Source: Bog-473 sp036489775
GTDB lineage: Bacteria; Actinomycetota; Acidimicrobiia; Acidimicrobiales; RAAP-2
NCBI GenBank assembly: GCA_036489775.1
Contig: DASXFC010000038.1
Coordinates: 1 to 64,000, forward strand
Length of the DNA: 64,000 bases
Direction: 5' to 3'
This document shows, piece after piece, positions 17,844-26,127 of the stretch (its first letter is position 1; each line of letters opens with the position of its first letter). Position numbers and translations under genes: made by a program. Under the pieces are notes generated by a model. It did not search any database, was not told where the DNA came from, and was given only the letters and a program-made list of their open reading frames with translations.

Positions 17844-19232
17844 GTGCCTACAAGTCGAGTGGAAAGCGACAGCATGGGGGAGATCGAGGTCCCCTCCGAC
17901 CGCTACTGGGGAGCGCAGACACAGCGCTCGCTCCATCATTTCGACATCGGTGGGGAAACCATGCCGAAGCCGTTGATTCGTGCCTTCGGCATCTTGAAGG
18001 GCGCCTCCGCCAAGGTGAATCGGGATCTGGGCAAGATGAGCGATGAGTCGGCTTCGCTCATCGAGAAGGCGGCAGCCGAGGTAGCCGACGGCGCACTCGA
18101 CGACGAATTCCCGCTCCGCATCTGGCAGACCGGGAGCGGCACCCAGACCAACATGAACGCCAACGAGGTCATTTCCAACCGCGCCATCGAGCTGGCCGGC
18201 GGCGAGATGGGTTCGAAAGAGCCGATCCACCCGAACGACGACGTCAACATGTCGCAGTCGTCCAATGACACCTTCCCGACGGCGATGCACATCGCGGCGG
18301 CCGAGGAGATCGTGCACCGTCTCATCCCGTCGGTGGCCGCGCTGCGTAACGCACTGCAGGAAAAGGAAGTCGCCTACGCCAACATCACGAAGATCGGCCG
18401 CACCCACCTCATGGACGCGGTACCGCTGACCCTTGGCCAGGAATTCTCTGGCTACGTGGCCCAGTTGACCGCCGACATCGAACGGCTCGAGCAGACCTTG
18501 CCCGGCATCTACGAGCTGGCGGCCGGCGGGACCGCGGTGGGGACCGGGCTCAATACGCATCCCGAATTCGGCGAGCGCGTGGCGGCCACCATCGCCGAGA
18601 TGACCGGCCTGCCTTTCGTGACTGCACCGAACAAGTTCGCCGCATTGGCCGCACACGACGCGTTGCTCTTCACGCACGGGGCGATCCGGACGCTGGCCGC
18701 CTCATTGATCAAGGTCGCCGACGACTTGCGCTGGCTCGGATCTGGCCCGCGCAGCGGACTCGGTGAGTTGCAACTGCCCGAGAACGAGCCGGGTTCGTCC
18801 ATCATGCCGGGCAAGGTCAATCCGACGCAGAGTGAAGCGATGATGATGGTCGGCATCCAGGTGTTGGGCAATGACGCCGCCATCGCGATTGCGGGCAGCC
18901 GGGGCAACCTGGAATTGAACGTGTGCAAGCCGGTGATCATTTACAACGTGATGCAGTCCATCGCTTTGCTGACCGACGCCTGTCGTGGTTTCAGGGAGTT
19001 CTGCGTCGAGGGGCTCGAGCCCAATCTCGCGCAGATCGAGCGCCACCTGACCAATTCGCTCATGTTGGTCACCGCGTTGAACCCGATCATCGGCTACGAC
19101 AACGCGGCGAAAGTGGCGAAGAAGGCGCACAAGGAGGGCACGACGCTGCGAGAAGCGGCGGTCGAGCTGGGGCTGCTCACCGGCGAAGAGTTCGATGCGG
19201 CCGTCCGACCGAAGGACATGACGCACCCGTGA
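17844..19232 (+). CDS. fumC: class II fumarate hydratase
   Basis: 462 residues, converting fumarate to malate in the TCA cycle. It begins (V)PTSRVESDSMGEIEVPSDRYWGAQTQRSL, as FumC does, and shows the substrate-binding GSGTQTNMNANEV, GRTHLMDAVPLTLGQEF with the catalytic-site His, and the fumarase signature GSSIMPGKVNPTQSE with the catalytic Ser loop. GTG 17844 is chosen because it yields the full conserved N-terminus. Its stop overlaps the next gene (GTGA). Confidence 0.97.
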   Translation: MPTSRVESDSMGEIEVPSDRYWGAQTQRSLHHFDIGGETMPKPLIRAFGILKGASAKVNRDLGKMSDESASLIEKAAAEVADGALDDEFPLRIWQTGSGTQTNMNANEVISNRAIELAGGEMGSKEPIHPNDDVNMSQSSNDTFPTAMHIAAAEEIVHRLIPSVAALRNALQEKEVAYANITKIGRTHLMDAVPLTLGQEFSGYVAQLTADIERLEQTLPGIYELAAGGTAVGTGLNTHPEFGERVAATIAEMTGLPFVTAPNKFAALAAHDALLFTHGAIRTLAASLIKVADDLRWLGSGPRSGLGELQLPENEPGSSIMPGKVNPTQSEAMMMVGIQVLGNDAAIAIAGSRGNLELNVCKPVIIYNVMQSIALLTDACRGFREFCVEGLEPNLAQIERHLTNSLMLVTALNPIIGYDNAAKVAKKAHKEGTTLREAAVELGLLTGEEFDAAVRPKDMTHP

Positions 19233-19528
19233 GCGGAGAAACGGTCCTCTCGCCTGCCGAAGTCGACCAGGCGCTCGACGAGCAACAGCTTCGATGGACG
19301 CGCCAAGACGACACCTTGGTCACCACGGTCGCGCTGCACGACTTCGCCGCCGCCCTCCAATTTGTGAACGCCGTTGGCGCCGCCGCCGAAGCGGCCAACC
19401 ACCATCCCGACATCGACATCCGCTGGAACAAGGTCACCCTGGTGCTGACCACCCACAGCGCGGGCGGGTTGACCGTGCTCGACCTGGCCTTGGCTGGCGC
19501 CGTCGATCGCCTGCGCACCGACCGCTAA
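19229..19528 (+). CDS. 4a-hydroxytetrahydrobiopterin dehydratase (pterin-4-alpha-carbinolamine dehydratase)
   Basis: 99 residues carrying the complete PCD signature: WTRQDDTLVTT, AALQFVNAVGAAAEAANHHPDIDIRWNKVTLVLTTHSAGGLT. PCD recycles the carbinolamine formed by pterin-dependent hydroxylases and also occurs with molybdopterin or folate metabolism. It is coupled to fumC by a 4-base overlap; the reason for this pairing is not evident. It is convergent with the phosphatase gene five bases away. Confidence 0.93.
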   Translation: MSGETVLSPAEVDQALDEQQLRWTRQDDTLVTTVALHDFAAALQFVNAVGAAAEAANHHPDIDIRWNKVTLVLTTHSAGGLTVLDLALAGAVDRLRTDR

Positions 19529-19533
19529 AGACT

Positions 19534-20394
19534 TCAGCCGATACCGGCGGGCTCCAGCAGCGCGCTGCGCAACGCATCGCGCAAACTTGCATCAAGGCCG
19601 ATGTGGCTCAGGTACGCCTCGATAGAGCCGTAGACCCGATGCAGATGCTCGAGTAGTCCAACCATGTGAGCCGGGTCGGCATTGAAAGGCTCATCCAGCC
19701 TGGCGATGGCGTCCTTCCCATCAGGGTATTTGGCCATCAATTTGGCCCGTAGCCGGTCCATGGCGGCACCGCTCAGGGCGTAGTCGGCCACCACGGTCTC
19801 CTCGTCGACGCCCAGGGCCAGCAGAAGAACGGCCGAGAGCAGCCCGGTGCGATCCTTGCCGGCCGTGCAGTGGAAGACCGCCGGTCGGGCCTCCGCTCCG
19901 GCCAGGACCGCCAGTACCCGCACGATCTGATCGCCAGCGTCGTCGGCCATCTCCTTGTACTGCTCGGCCAGGAGTCCCGGTGCTTGCTCCCACGTCGCGA
20001 CATCGGGCAACGTCTTGATGAACGGGTAGTGGTGGAAGTCGACCGGGTGGGCCTCGACGTCGAACCGGCTGCGTTCCACCTCGTCGAAGGAGCGCAGATC
20101 GACCACGGTGCGGATGCCGAGCGCCCGGAGCACCGTGAGATCCGACGCCGTCAGGTCTCCAAGGCCGTCAGCCCGGAACAGCACACGCCACTTTGTGCGC
20201 AGACCGTCGCCGGTGACGTAGCCGCCGAGGTCCCGGAAGTTGACGGCCCCCTCGAGGGCGATCAGCCGATCGGCACCAACCTCATCAAACCCGCCAACTC
20301 CAACTCCAAACCCAGCCCCAGCCCCAGCCCCAGCCCCAACCCCAACCCCAGCCCCAGCCCCAACCCCAGCCCCTTCAGAACTCACTGCGCTCAT
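19534..20394 (-). CDS. tyrosine-protein phosphatase (DSP/PTP-like) with low-complexity N-terminus
   Basis: 286 residues. The catalytic loop is HCTAGKDRTG (Cys176, Arg182), with the NFRDLGGY and WRVLFRADGL motifs of the bacterial MptpB/IphP-like phosphatase family and a general-acid region upstream. Residues 9-35 are a Gly/Ala/Val run encoded by a CCCCAG/CCCCAAC repeat. It is the last gene after pspA-htpX-pspAB, starting 20 bases after pspAB. It may share that transcript, so a link to envelope stress is possible but unproven. Confidence 0.85.
   Translation of the reverse strand: MSAVSSEGAGVGAGAGVGVGAGAGAGAGFGVGVGGFDEVGADRLIALEGAVNFRDLGGYVTGDGLRTKWRVLFRADGLGDLTASDLTVLRALGIRTVVDLRSFDEVERSRFDVEAHPVDFHHYPFIKTLPDVATWEQAPGLLAEQYKEMADDAGDQIVRVLAVLAGAEARPAVFHCTAGKDRTGLLSAVLLLALGVDEETVVADYALSGAAMDRLRAKLMAKYPDGKDAIARLDEPFNADPAHMVGLLEHLHRVYGSIEAYLSHIGLDASLRDALRSALLEPAGIG
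20309..20374. repeat. CCCCAG/CCCCAA hexanucleotide repeat
   Basis: About eleven 6-base units, in frame within the 5' end of the phosphatase gene, encode the Gly-Ala/Gly-Val stretch. Changes of whole units would alter length but not frame. Confidence 0.85.
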
Positions 20395-20414
20395 TTCCGT
20401 CGCCGACCGTGGCG

Positions 20415-20987
20415 TCAGTGGACCGGTAGGTCCCACAGGGGGAACCAGCGGGCCAGGTCGGTCTCGAAGGGCAGGTCGGACCCCACCATGGAGCGGATGC
20501 GCAGTTCGAGCTCGGTGTCGCGCTTCTCCTTCTGCCCATCCACCGGTGCGAAGGGATAGAAGGTGCCGCGCTTGAAGAGGTAGACCAACGAGCACTTCTT
20601 GGCATCACTTGGCGCGTCGGGCCCTGGCACGAAGCCGAAGACCGAGCACAGCAACTGCGGTCCCCAGCCGGCGTCGCTCAAGGTGGAGTTGGCCATGTGC
20701 ACGTGGGTCACCAGCTCTTCGAGGTCGTCGTTACTCAGCAACAACCAGCCGTAGCCGAAGGAGTCCTGGACGTGGGTGAAGCTATCGCCCACCAGTTCGG
20801 CCACCTCGTGCTGGAGGTCTTCGGCGCCTTGGCCGGCTGGCGGCTTCCAGCACACACCGGCGTGCCCCGAACTGACCAGCCCGCCCGCCGCCTGCAGCGT
20901 CATGGCCGCCGTCGGCAGTGAGAAAAGCGCGTCGAGATTGGCTTTGACCGGCTTGGTCCGGCCCAGCAACGTGTCAAAGAGACCCAC
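20415..20987 (-). CDS. pspAB: PspA-associated protein PspAB
   Basis: 190 residues beginning (V)GLFDTLLGRTKPVKANLDALFSLPTAA, with central VCWKPPAGQ, DSFGYGWLLL and LVYLFKRGTFYPFAP segments, as in the actinobacterial PspAB family. That family accompanies PspA and HtpX in envelope-stress operons. It has no signal peptide. It follows htpX by 61 bases on the same strand and starts with GTG. Its biochemical role is unknown. Confidence 0.85.
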   Translation of the reverse strand: MGLFDTLLGRTKPVKANLDALFSLPTAAMTLQAAGGLVSSGHAGVCWKPPAGQGAEDLQHEVAELVGDSFTHVQDSFGYGWLLLSNDDLEELVTHVHMANSTLSDAGWGPQLLCSVFGFVPGPDAPSDAKKCSLVYLFKRGTFYPFAPVDGQKEKRDTELELRIRSMVGSDLPFETDLARWFPLWDLPVH

Positions 20988-21048
20988 GGATCACGTCCTT
21001 CGCAGATGCTCGATCAGAACGCAGATGCTCAGCGCGGTTCAGCGCAGC

Positions 21049-22017
21049 TCAGTGCGATTGGTTCAGCTGCGCCTCGAGCTCGCTCAGCTGAGCCAGCCGG
21101 CGCTCGAGGGTGGGGTGGGTGCGGAAAAGCTGGCCGAAACTGAACCCGCTGCCGCCCTGGCCCCGGGTGTCCTGCGCACCGTGCGCCGCTGTGGCCGGGG
21201 CGAAGAAGAAGGCGTTGAAGGGCTCGGCCGCCCGCAGGTCCTTGGTCGGGATGCGCCCGATCTCCCCGGTGATCTTCACCAGCGCCGACGCCAGCAGCGA
21301 GGGCCGCCCGATCAGGAGCGCACCGGAGCGGTCAGCGGCCAGCTCGCGGTAGCGGGACAGGGCCATGGTCAGCATGAAGCTGAGGAAGTAGACGACGACC
21401 GAGACCAGCATCACCATCATCTCGATCATGACGAGTTGCCCGCCGCTGTTGTTGTTCCGGCCACGGCCGCCACCCATGCCGCCGAAGATCTCCGAGTAGA
21501 ACATCACGCGGGTCAGCAGGCCGGCGATCATGCCGAGCCCGCTGGCGATCGTCATCACGGCGACATCGCGGTGGGCCACGTGGGAGATCTCGTGGGCCAG
21601 TACCGCCTCGACCTCAGGCTCGTCGAGCCGGCGCAGCAAGCCGGATGTGGCGCAGACCACGGCGGCCTTGGGGCTGCGACCGGTGGCGAAGGCGTTCGGG
21701 ACGTCGGTGTTGGCGATGGCCACCCGCGGCTTGGGCATGTCGGCCAGGGCGCACAGACGGTCGATGATCCCGTGCAGTTCAGGTGCCTGCTCGGGTGTCA
21801 CCTCCTTGGCGTGCATGGCGAACATGGCGATCTTGTCGCTGAAGTAGTACTGACAGAACAGAAGTCCGAAACCGATAACCAGAATCAGCACCAGGCTCTT
21901 CAAGAAGATGAAGAGGATGCCCATGAACGCTGCGTAGAGCAGCACGATGAAGAAACCCGTCATGAGCATGCGGGTCGTCAGGCCACGATCGGCCGGAATA
22001 TTGCGTGACAAAGCCAC
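21049..22017 (-). CDS. htpX: HtpX-family membrane zinc metalloprotease
   Basis: 322 residues: two N-terminal membrane helices (about 18-58), zinc motif HEISH (142-146) followed by the third-ligand region around RYRELAADRSGALL, and two further helices after the motif. HtpX degrades damaged membrane proteins. The GTG start abuts the pspA stop directly, so the two are coupled. A 12-residue GGMGGGRGRNNN loop lies between the later helices. Confidence 0.93.
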   Translation of the reverse strand: MALSRNIPADRGLTTRMLMTGFFIVLLYAAFMGILFIFLKSLVLILVIGFGLLFCQYYFSDKIAMFAMHAKEVTPEQAPELHGIIDRLCALADMPKPRVAIANTDVPNAFATGRSPKAAVVCATSGLLRRLDEPEVEAVLAHEISHVAHRDVAVMTIASGLGMIAGLLTRVMFYSEIFGGMGGGRGRNNNSGGQLVMIEMMVMLVSVVVYFLSFMLTMALSRYRELAADRSGALLIGRPSLLASALVKITGEIGRIPTKDLRAAEPFNAFFFAPATAAHGAQDTRGQGGSGFSFGQLFRTHPTLERRLAQLSELEAQLNQSH

Positions 22018-22797
22018 CTAGCTGTCTCCTCCGTTACTGCTTTGTTCTGGCGCCGGCAGTGCCGCCGCGTCTCCTTCGCTCGGCCCCGAGCCCCCACCCG
22101 TGCCCAGCTCCATCTTCAAGGCCGCCAGCTCGTTGTCGACCTGGTTCGTGGACGACACCTTGTCCAGCTCCTTCTGGATGTCGTCCACCGGTGTACTGAG
22201 ATCGTTGAGCGCACCGGAGGCGATCAGCTCGTCGAGGGCACCGGCCCGGGCCTGCATCGAGGCGATCTTGTCCTGGGCCCGCTGCATGGCGGCGGCCGAC
22301 GATCCCATCGTGTTGCCGATACCCGAGATGGCCTCGCCCACCTGCGTCTGCGCCTGGGCTGCCGTGTAGCTGGCCTTGAGCGTCTCCTTCTGGGTGCGGA
22401 ACCGCTCGACCCGGAGCTGCAGCTCCTGCTGAGTCTGGACCAGCTTCTGCTCCTGATCGGTGATCTGGTCGTGCTGGGACTTGAGCTCGGCCAATTGCTC
22501 GCCCAGAGCAGCCCGGCGGGACAGGGCCTCTCGGGCCAGGTCCTCGTTGTTCTGCGACAACGCCGCCTTGGCCTGACCCTGCAGCTTGTCGGCCTGCTTC
22601 TGCAACCCCTGCGCCTGCAGCTCGATCCGCTTGCGCGCCGTCGCCACATCGGCCACCCCGCGGCGGACCTTGGTCAGCTGTTCGATCTGCTTCTCGTACG
22701 AGAGGTCGAGGGTGTCGCGGGGATCCTCCGCCTTGTCAAGGACCTTGTTGGCCTTGGCCTGGAAGATCCCTTTAATTCGTTCCCACGTGCCTGCCAT
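22018..22797 (-). CDS. pspA: PspA/IM30/Vipp1 envelope-stress protein
   Basis: 259 residues, almost wholly helical, beginning MAGTWERIKGIFQAKANKVLDKAEDPRDTLDLSYEKQIEQL. This has the amphipathic N-terminal helix and coiled-coil hairpin of PspA, an ESCRT-III-like protein that stabilises stressed membranes. The C-terminal tail is Gly/Ser/Pro-rich. ATG 22797 is preferred over the TTG six bases upstream because TATGCT lies eight bases before it. It heads the pspA-htpX-pspAB operon. Confidence 0.93.
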   Translation of the reverse strand: MAGTWERIKGIFQAKANKVLDKAEDPRDTLDLSYEKQIEQLTKVRRGVADVATARKRIELQAQGLQKQADKLQGQAKAALSQNNEDLAREALSRRAALGEQLAELKSQHDQITDQEQKLVQTQQELQLRVERFRTQKETLKASYTAAQAQTQVGEAISGIGNTMGSSAAAMQRAQDKIASMQARAGALDELIASGALNDLSTPVDDIQKELDKVSSTNQVDNELAALKMELGTGGGSGPSEGDAAALPAPEQSSNGGDS

Positions 22798-22805
22798 AGG
22801 CAACG

Positions 22806-22811
22806 AGCATA
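22806..22811 (-). promoter_or_regulatory. -10-like TATGCT of pspA
   Basis: Eight bases upstream of the pspA ATG on the minus strand. No Shine-Dalgarno is seen. Confidence 0.5.
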
Positions 22812-22867
22812 TGGCCCAGGGGGCGGGGGGTGGGCACCGCGAGGACCGGGCCGCCCAGGCTCACCAC

Positions 22868-22873
22868 TAAGGT
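22868..22873 (+). promoter_or_regulatory. -10-like TAAGGT of mca
   Basis: Seven bases before GTG 22881, facing the divergent pspA promoter 57 bases away. Confidence 0.5.
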
Positions 22874-22880
22874 CCCCGGC

Positions 22881-23744
22881 GTGGCCGACCGCCTCTGCCT
22901 GCTCTCCGTCCACGCGCACCCCGACGATGAATCGTCCAAGGGGGCGTCAACCGTGGCCCGCTACCACTCCGAGGGCGTCCACACCGTGCTGGTCTGCTGC
23001 ACCGGCGGGGAAGAGGGCGACATCTTGAACCCGGCCATGGATACACCCGAGGTGCGGGCCGATATCGGTGCCATCAGGATGGCCGAGCTCAAGGCGGCGA
23101 CCGAGATCATCGGTTACGACGACACGATCCTCCTCGGCTACCGCGACTCGGGCATGCCCGAGAGTGAGGCCAATGCCCGCCCGGACTCCTTCGCTCAAGC
23201 GCCTCTGGAGGAGGCAGTCGGCCGACTGGTGACCATCATCCGGCGGGAGCGGCCCCAGGTGATCATCACCTACCCCGATGGGCAGAATGAGTACCCGCAC
23301 CCCGACCATTTGCGGGTGCACGAGATTTCGCTCCCTGCTTTTGAGGCCGCAGGGGATCCGGACCAATTCCCGGAGGCGGGACCACCCTTCACTCCCTCCA
23401 AGCTCTATTACAACGTGTGGCCGGCAGAGCGGTTCCGCCAGATTCATGACAAGTTCGAGGAACTCGGCCTCGAGTCACCCTTCGACGAGAAGTGGCTGGC
23501 CCGACTCACCCGCGATGAGCCGTTCACCACGGCCATCGACATCACCGGATTTGGTGAAGTGCGCGCCAACGCGTTGAAGGCCCACGCCACGCAGGTGGAC
23601 CCCACCTCGAAGTTCTGGTTCGGCCTGCCGCCAGAGGTGATGCGCGACATCTTCCCGGTGGACCAGTATCGCTTGGCTCTGAGTCACGTCGGTTCGACCG
23701 ATGTGGTCGAAGACGACCTCTTCGCCGGGGTGCGTCCGACCTAA
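22881..23744 (+). CDS. mca: mycothiol S-conjugate amidase
   Basis: 287 residues of the LmbE/PIG-L zinc deacetylase family. Metal-site motif AHPDDE lies at residues 12-17 and HPDHLRVHE further on. Mca-specific stretches are CCTGGEEGDILNPAMDTPEVR and WFGLPPEVMRDIFPVDQYRL. Mca cleaves mycothiol conjugates in detoxification, so this implies mycothiol metabolism and an actinobacterial host. GTG 22881 gives the canonical N-terminus ADRLCLLSVHAHPDDE. Confidence 0.93.
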   Translation: MADRLCLLSVHAHPDDESSKGASTVARYHSEGVHTVLVCCTGGEEGDILNPAMDTPEVRADIGAIRMAELKAATEIIGYDDTILLGYRDSGMPESEANARPDSFAQAPLEEAVGRLVTIIRRERPQVIITYPDGQNEYPHPDHLRVHEISLPAFEAAGDPDQFPEAGPPFTPSKLYYNVWPAERFRQIHDKFEELGLESPFDEKWLARLTRDEPFTTAIDITGFGEVRANALKAHATQVDPTSKFWFGLPPEVMRDIFPVDQYRLALSHVGSTDVVEDDLFAGVRPT

Positions 23745-23752
23745 CAGCTGAC

Positions 23753-25483
23753 TCAGGTGATCCCGCCCAGGAAGGGCAGGTTGATCAGGCCAGCGCTCTG
23801 CGCCAGTATCAGGGCCACTGCCGTCGCCAGCGCGCCGAGCAGTACGACGGTGACCAGCGCCTGCACCCGAACGGGGGAACCCTGGCGAGTTGCTTTTGGC
23901 GGCCGGGTGCGACGGACCACTTCTTCGCGGGGTGGTCGCTGACTTCGCCGGGCGGGACGTTCCGGGATTTCATCCACCGCGAGTTCCTCCGTGGCGACAA
24001 CGCGGACCCGGGGCCGGCGGGGCTTCTCGGGTTTGTGAGCGGACGGTCGGGCTTTAGGCGCCGGTCCGCCCGTCTCCACCTTGTCGCGTGAGTGTTCGTA
24101 GGCCCGGGCGGCGGTCAATCGGGCCGCTTCCCGACGTCGCTCGGCTTCGACCTCGCTCGCCTGTTCGGCGGCCAATCGGGCCGCTTCCCGACGCCGCTCG
24201 GTCTCAACCTCGCTTGCTTGTTCGGCCGCCAGACGTGCGGCCTCCAGGCGCGCGGCTCCTTGGCGGGCGGCCTCTTCTTCAGCACGTCGCCGCACTGCGG
24301 CTCGCTCGGCCTCATGACGTTTTACTTCGAGACGGGCGGCTTCGTCTCGAGCGGCTTCTTCGGCTCGTTGCCGGGCGGCCAGACGTTCCGTCTCGAGACG
24401 GGCGGCTGCTTGCTCAGCGGCTAACTCAGCAGCGGCTTCTTCGGCCAGTCGCTGGGCGGCCAGACGTTCGGCTTCGAGGCGCGCGGCTTCCTGGCGAGCA
24501 GCTTCTTCAGCGCGTCGCTTTGGGGCCTCCCGACGTTCTGCTTCCTGACGGGCGGCCTCTTCTTCGGCCAATCGCTGGGCGACCAGACGCTCCGCTTCGA
24601 GCCGCTCTGCCTCAAGACGAGCAGCTTCGAGACGTGCGGTTTCGACGCGAGCAGCTTCGAGACGTTTCGCTTCGAGACGTTTCGCTTCGACACGCTCCGC
24701 TGCTTGCCGTGCCGCCTCTTCCTCGGCCAGGTGTTCCGCCTCCAGGCGCTGCGCCTCCAGGCGAGCAGCCTCCCTGCGGGCCGTCTCCTCGTCTGCTCGC
24801 TGTTGTGCCTCCAATGCTGCCGCTGATGCTGAAGTCTCGAGCATCTCTTCCGGTTCTGGCAGCAGGAATGTTTCGTCGGAGACAAGGCTGTCGGCGAATC
24901 CCGATGGCAGGTCATCGGGCAGCTCGAAGTCCGACGCTTGGGTCCCGGCCTCGCTTCCTTCAACCGGCCACGACAGGCTTGAAATCGAGTCGAGCGGTGC
25001 ATCTTCGGGCCAAACCAGGGGAGCGGTATCGGGTTTCGATGGAGGATGGGGCGCCAGCTGCTCGGAGACGACGTCTTCGAAGCTGGGCGAATTCGGCTCG
25101 ACGACGGCGGGGGCGTCTCCCAAGGCCCTCTTCGCGGCCAGTGCCATCGACAGGTCTGATGTGAGGTCTACCGGCTCTCCTGACGCGATTGGTGCCGGCG
25201 GTTCGGAAGTCACCTTGCGCAAGATGACGTCGAGATCGTCGACGGTCCAGCGGGGAATTACCAGTGGCGTGACCGATCCGCCGCCGCGCAACGTCAGGAG
25301 CACGCCACCGCGGCGCTCCTCAATTTCCCATTCCGAGACCCGGTCCCACGACATGTACCGCGGGTGTTCGCCGGGGCGCCGGATCTCGATCCCCTCATAG
25401 GTGAGGGCGAGTTCGAAGACGTCAGCGGGCTTGCGACGAGCCCTGGAATGCAGCGTCACGCCGTCCATGCGAGCTTCGGTCAC
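23753..25483 (-). CDS. tail-anchored coiled-coil protein with N-terminal PH-like domain (unknown function)
   Basis: 576 residues. Residues 1-95 form a compact beta-rich domain (FELALTYEGIEIRR, YMSWDRVSEWEIEERRGGV, VTPLVIPRW) like bacterial PH domains. A linker with WPEDAPLDSISSLSWP and FLLPEPEEMLE follows. Residues ~225-465 are an unbroken Ala/Glu/Arg/Leu coiled coil built on EAARLEAERL-type heptads. A Pro/Arg/Lys-rich stretch, a C-terminal membrane helix (about 541-562) and a short tail end the protein. The layout is TolA-like but with the anchor at the C-terminus. It lies five bases after its short paralogue. GTG 25483 is used; ATG 25468 is possible. No function is assigned. Confidence 0.8.
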   Translation of the reverse strand: MTEARMDGVTLHSRARRKPADVFELALTYEGIEIRRPGEHPRYMSWDRVSEWEIEERRGGVLLTLRGGGSVTPLVIPRWTVDDLDVILRKVTSEPPAPIASGEPVDLTSDLSMALAAKRALGDAPAVVEPNSPSFEDVVSEQLAPHPPSKPDTAPLVWPEDAPLDSISSLSWPVEGSEAGTQASDFELPDDLPSGFADSLVSDETFLLPEPEEMLETSASAAALEAQQRADEETARREAARLEAQRLEAEHLAEEEAARQAAERVEAKRLEAKRLEAARVETARLEAARLEAERLEAERLVAQRLAEEEAARQEAERREAPKRRAEEAARQEAARLEAERLAAQRLAEEAAAELAAEQAAARLETERLAARQRAEEAARDEAARLEVKRHEAERAAVRRRAEEEAARQGAARLEAARLAAEQASEVETERRREAARLAAEQASEVEAERRREAARLTAARAYEHSRDKVETGGPAPKARPSAHKPEKPRRPRVRVVATEELAVDEIPERPARRSQRPPREEVVRRTRPPKATRQGSPVRVQALVTVVLLGALATAVALILAQSAGLINLPFLGGIT

Positions 25484-25488
25484 GGTAC

Positions 25489-26127
25489 TCAGCTTCCTTG
25501 GCGGAACTCTTCTTCGAGAAGAGCTGCTGCCTGGCGGGCCGTCTCTTCGTCGGCTCGCCGCTGTACTTCTGACGCCGCTGATGCCGAAGCCCCGAGGACC
25601 TGCTCGGGCTCGGGCAGCAGGAAGGGCTCGTCGGAGACGGTGTCTTCGGCGAATCCTGAGAGCGGATGATCGGGCAGCGCGAAATCCGATGTCTCGGCGG
25701 CCTCGGCCTCGGCCCCTCTCTCGGCTGGTTTATCCGGCCACGCCAAGCTCGAGATCCCGTCGAGCGGTGCATCTTCTGGCCAGACCAGGGCACCGCTGTC
25801 CGGCCTCACCGGCTGTTCTGAGGTCAGTGGCGGGGGTTCGGACGTCAGCCGGCTCAAGACGGTGTCGAGCTCGTCGACGTTCCAGCGTGGGATCACCAGT
25901 GGCGTGACCGCGCCGCCGCCGCGCAAGGTCAGGATCACGCCACCTCGCCCCTCTTTGATCTCCCACTCCGAGATGCGGTCCCACGACATGTAGCGAGGCG
26001 GTTCGCCGTCGCGCCGGATTTCGATCCCCTCGTAGGTGAGGGCCAGTTCGAAGACCACGGCGGGCTTGCGACGGGCGTCGGTGTACACCGACACGCCGTC
26101 GATTCGAGCTTCGGCCACTGTGCTCAC
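25489..26127 (-). CDS. short paralogue of the downstream PH-like/coiled-coil protein
   Basis: 212 residues, collinear with the first ~235 residues of the next gene: AEARIDGVSVYTDARRKPA, the same PH-like domain, PEDAPLDGISSLAWP, DFALPDHPLSGFAEDTVSDEPFLLPEPE and SASAA. It stops just as the coiled coil begins (RADEETARQAAALLEEEFRQGS). There is no membrane segment. Its GTG overlaps the stop of the ChbG-like gene (GTGA). A tandem duplication with loss of the 3' two-thirds explains it; the copies have since diverged. Confidence 0.8.
   Translation of the reverse strand: MSTVAEARIDGVSVYTDARRKPAVVFELALTYEGIEIRRDGEPPRYMSWDRISEWEIKEGRGGVILTLRGGGAVTPLVIPRWNVDELDTVLSRLTSEPPPLTSEQPVRPDSGALVWPEDAPLDGISSLAWPDKPAERGAEAEAAETSDFALPDHPLSGFAEDTVSDEPFLLPEPEQVLGASASAASEVQRRADEETARQAAALLEEEFRQGS

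Noticed and set aside
20309..20374. CRISPR-like regular repeats
   Set aside because: The units are 6 bp without spacers and lie in frame in a coding region; they are a simple repeat.
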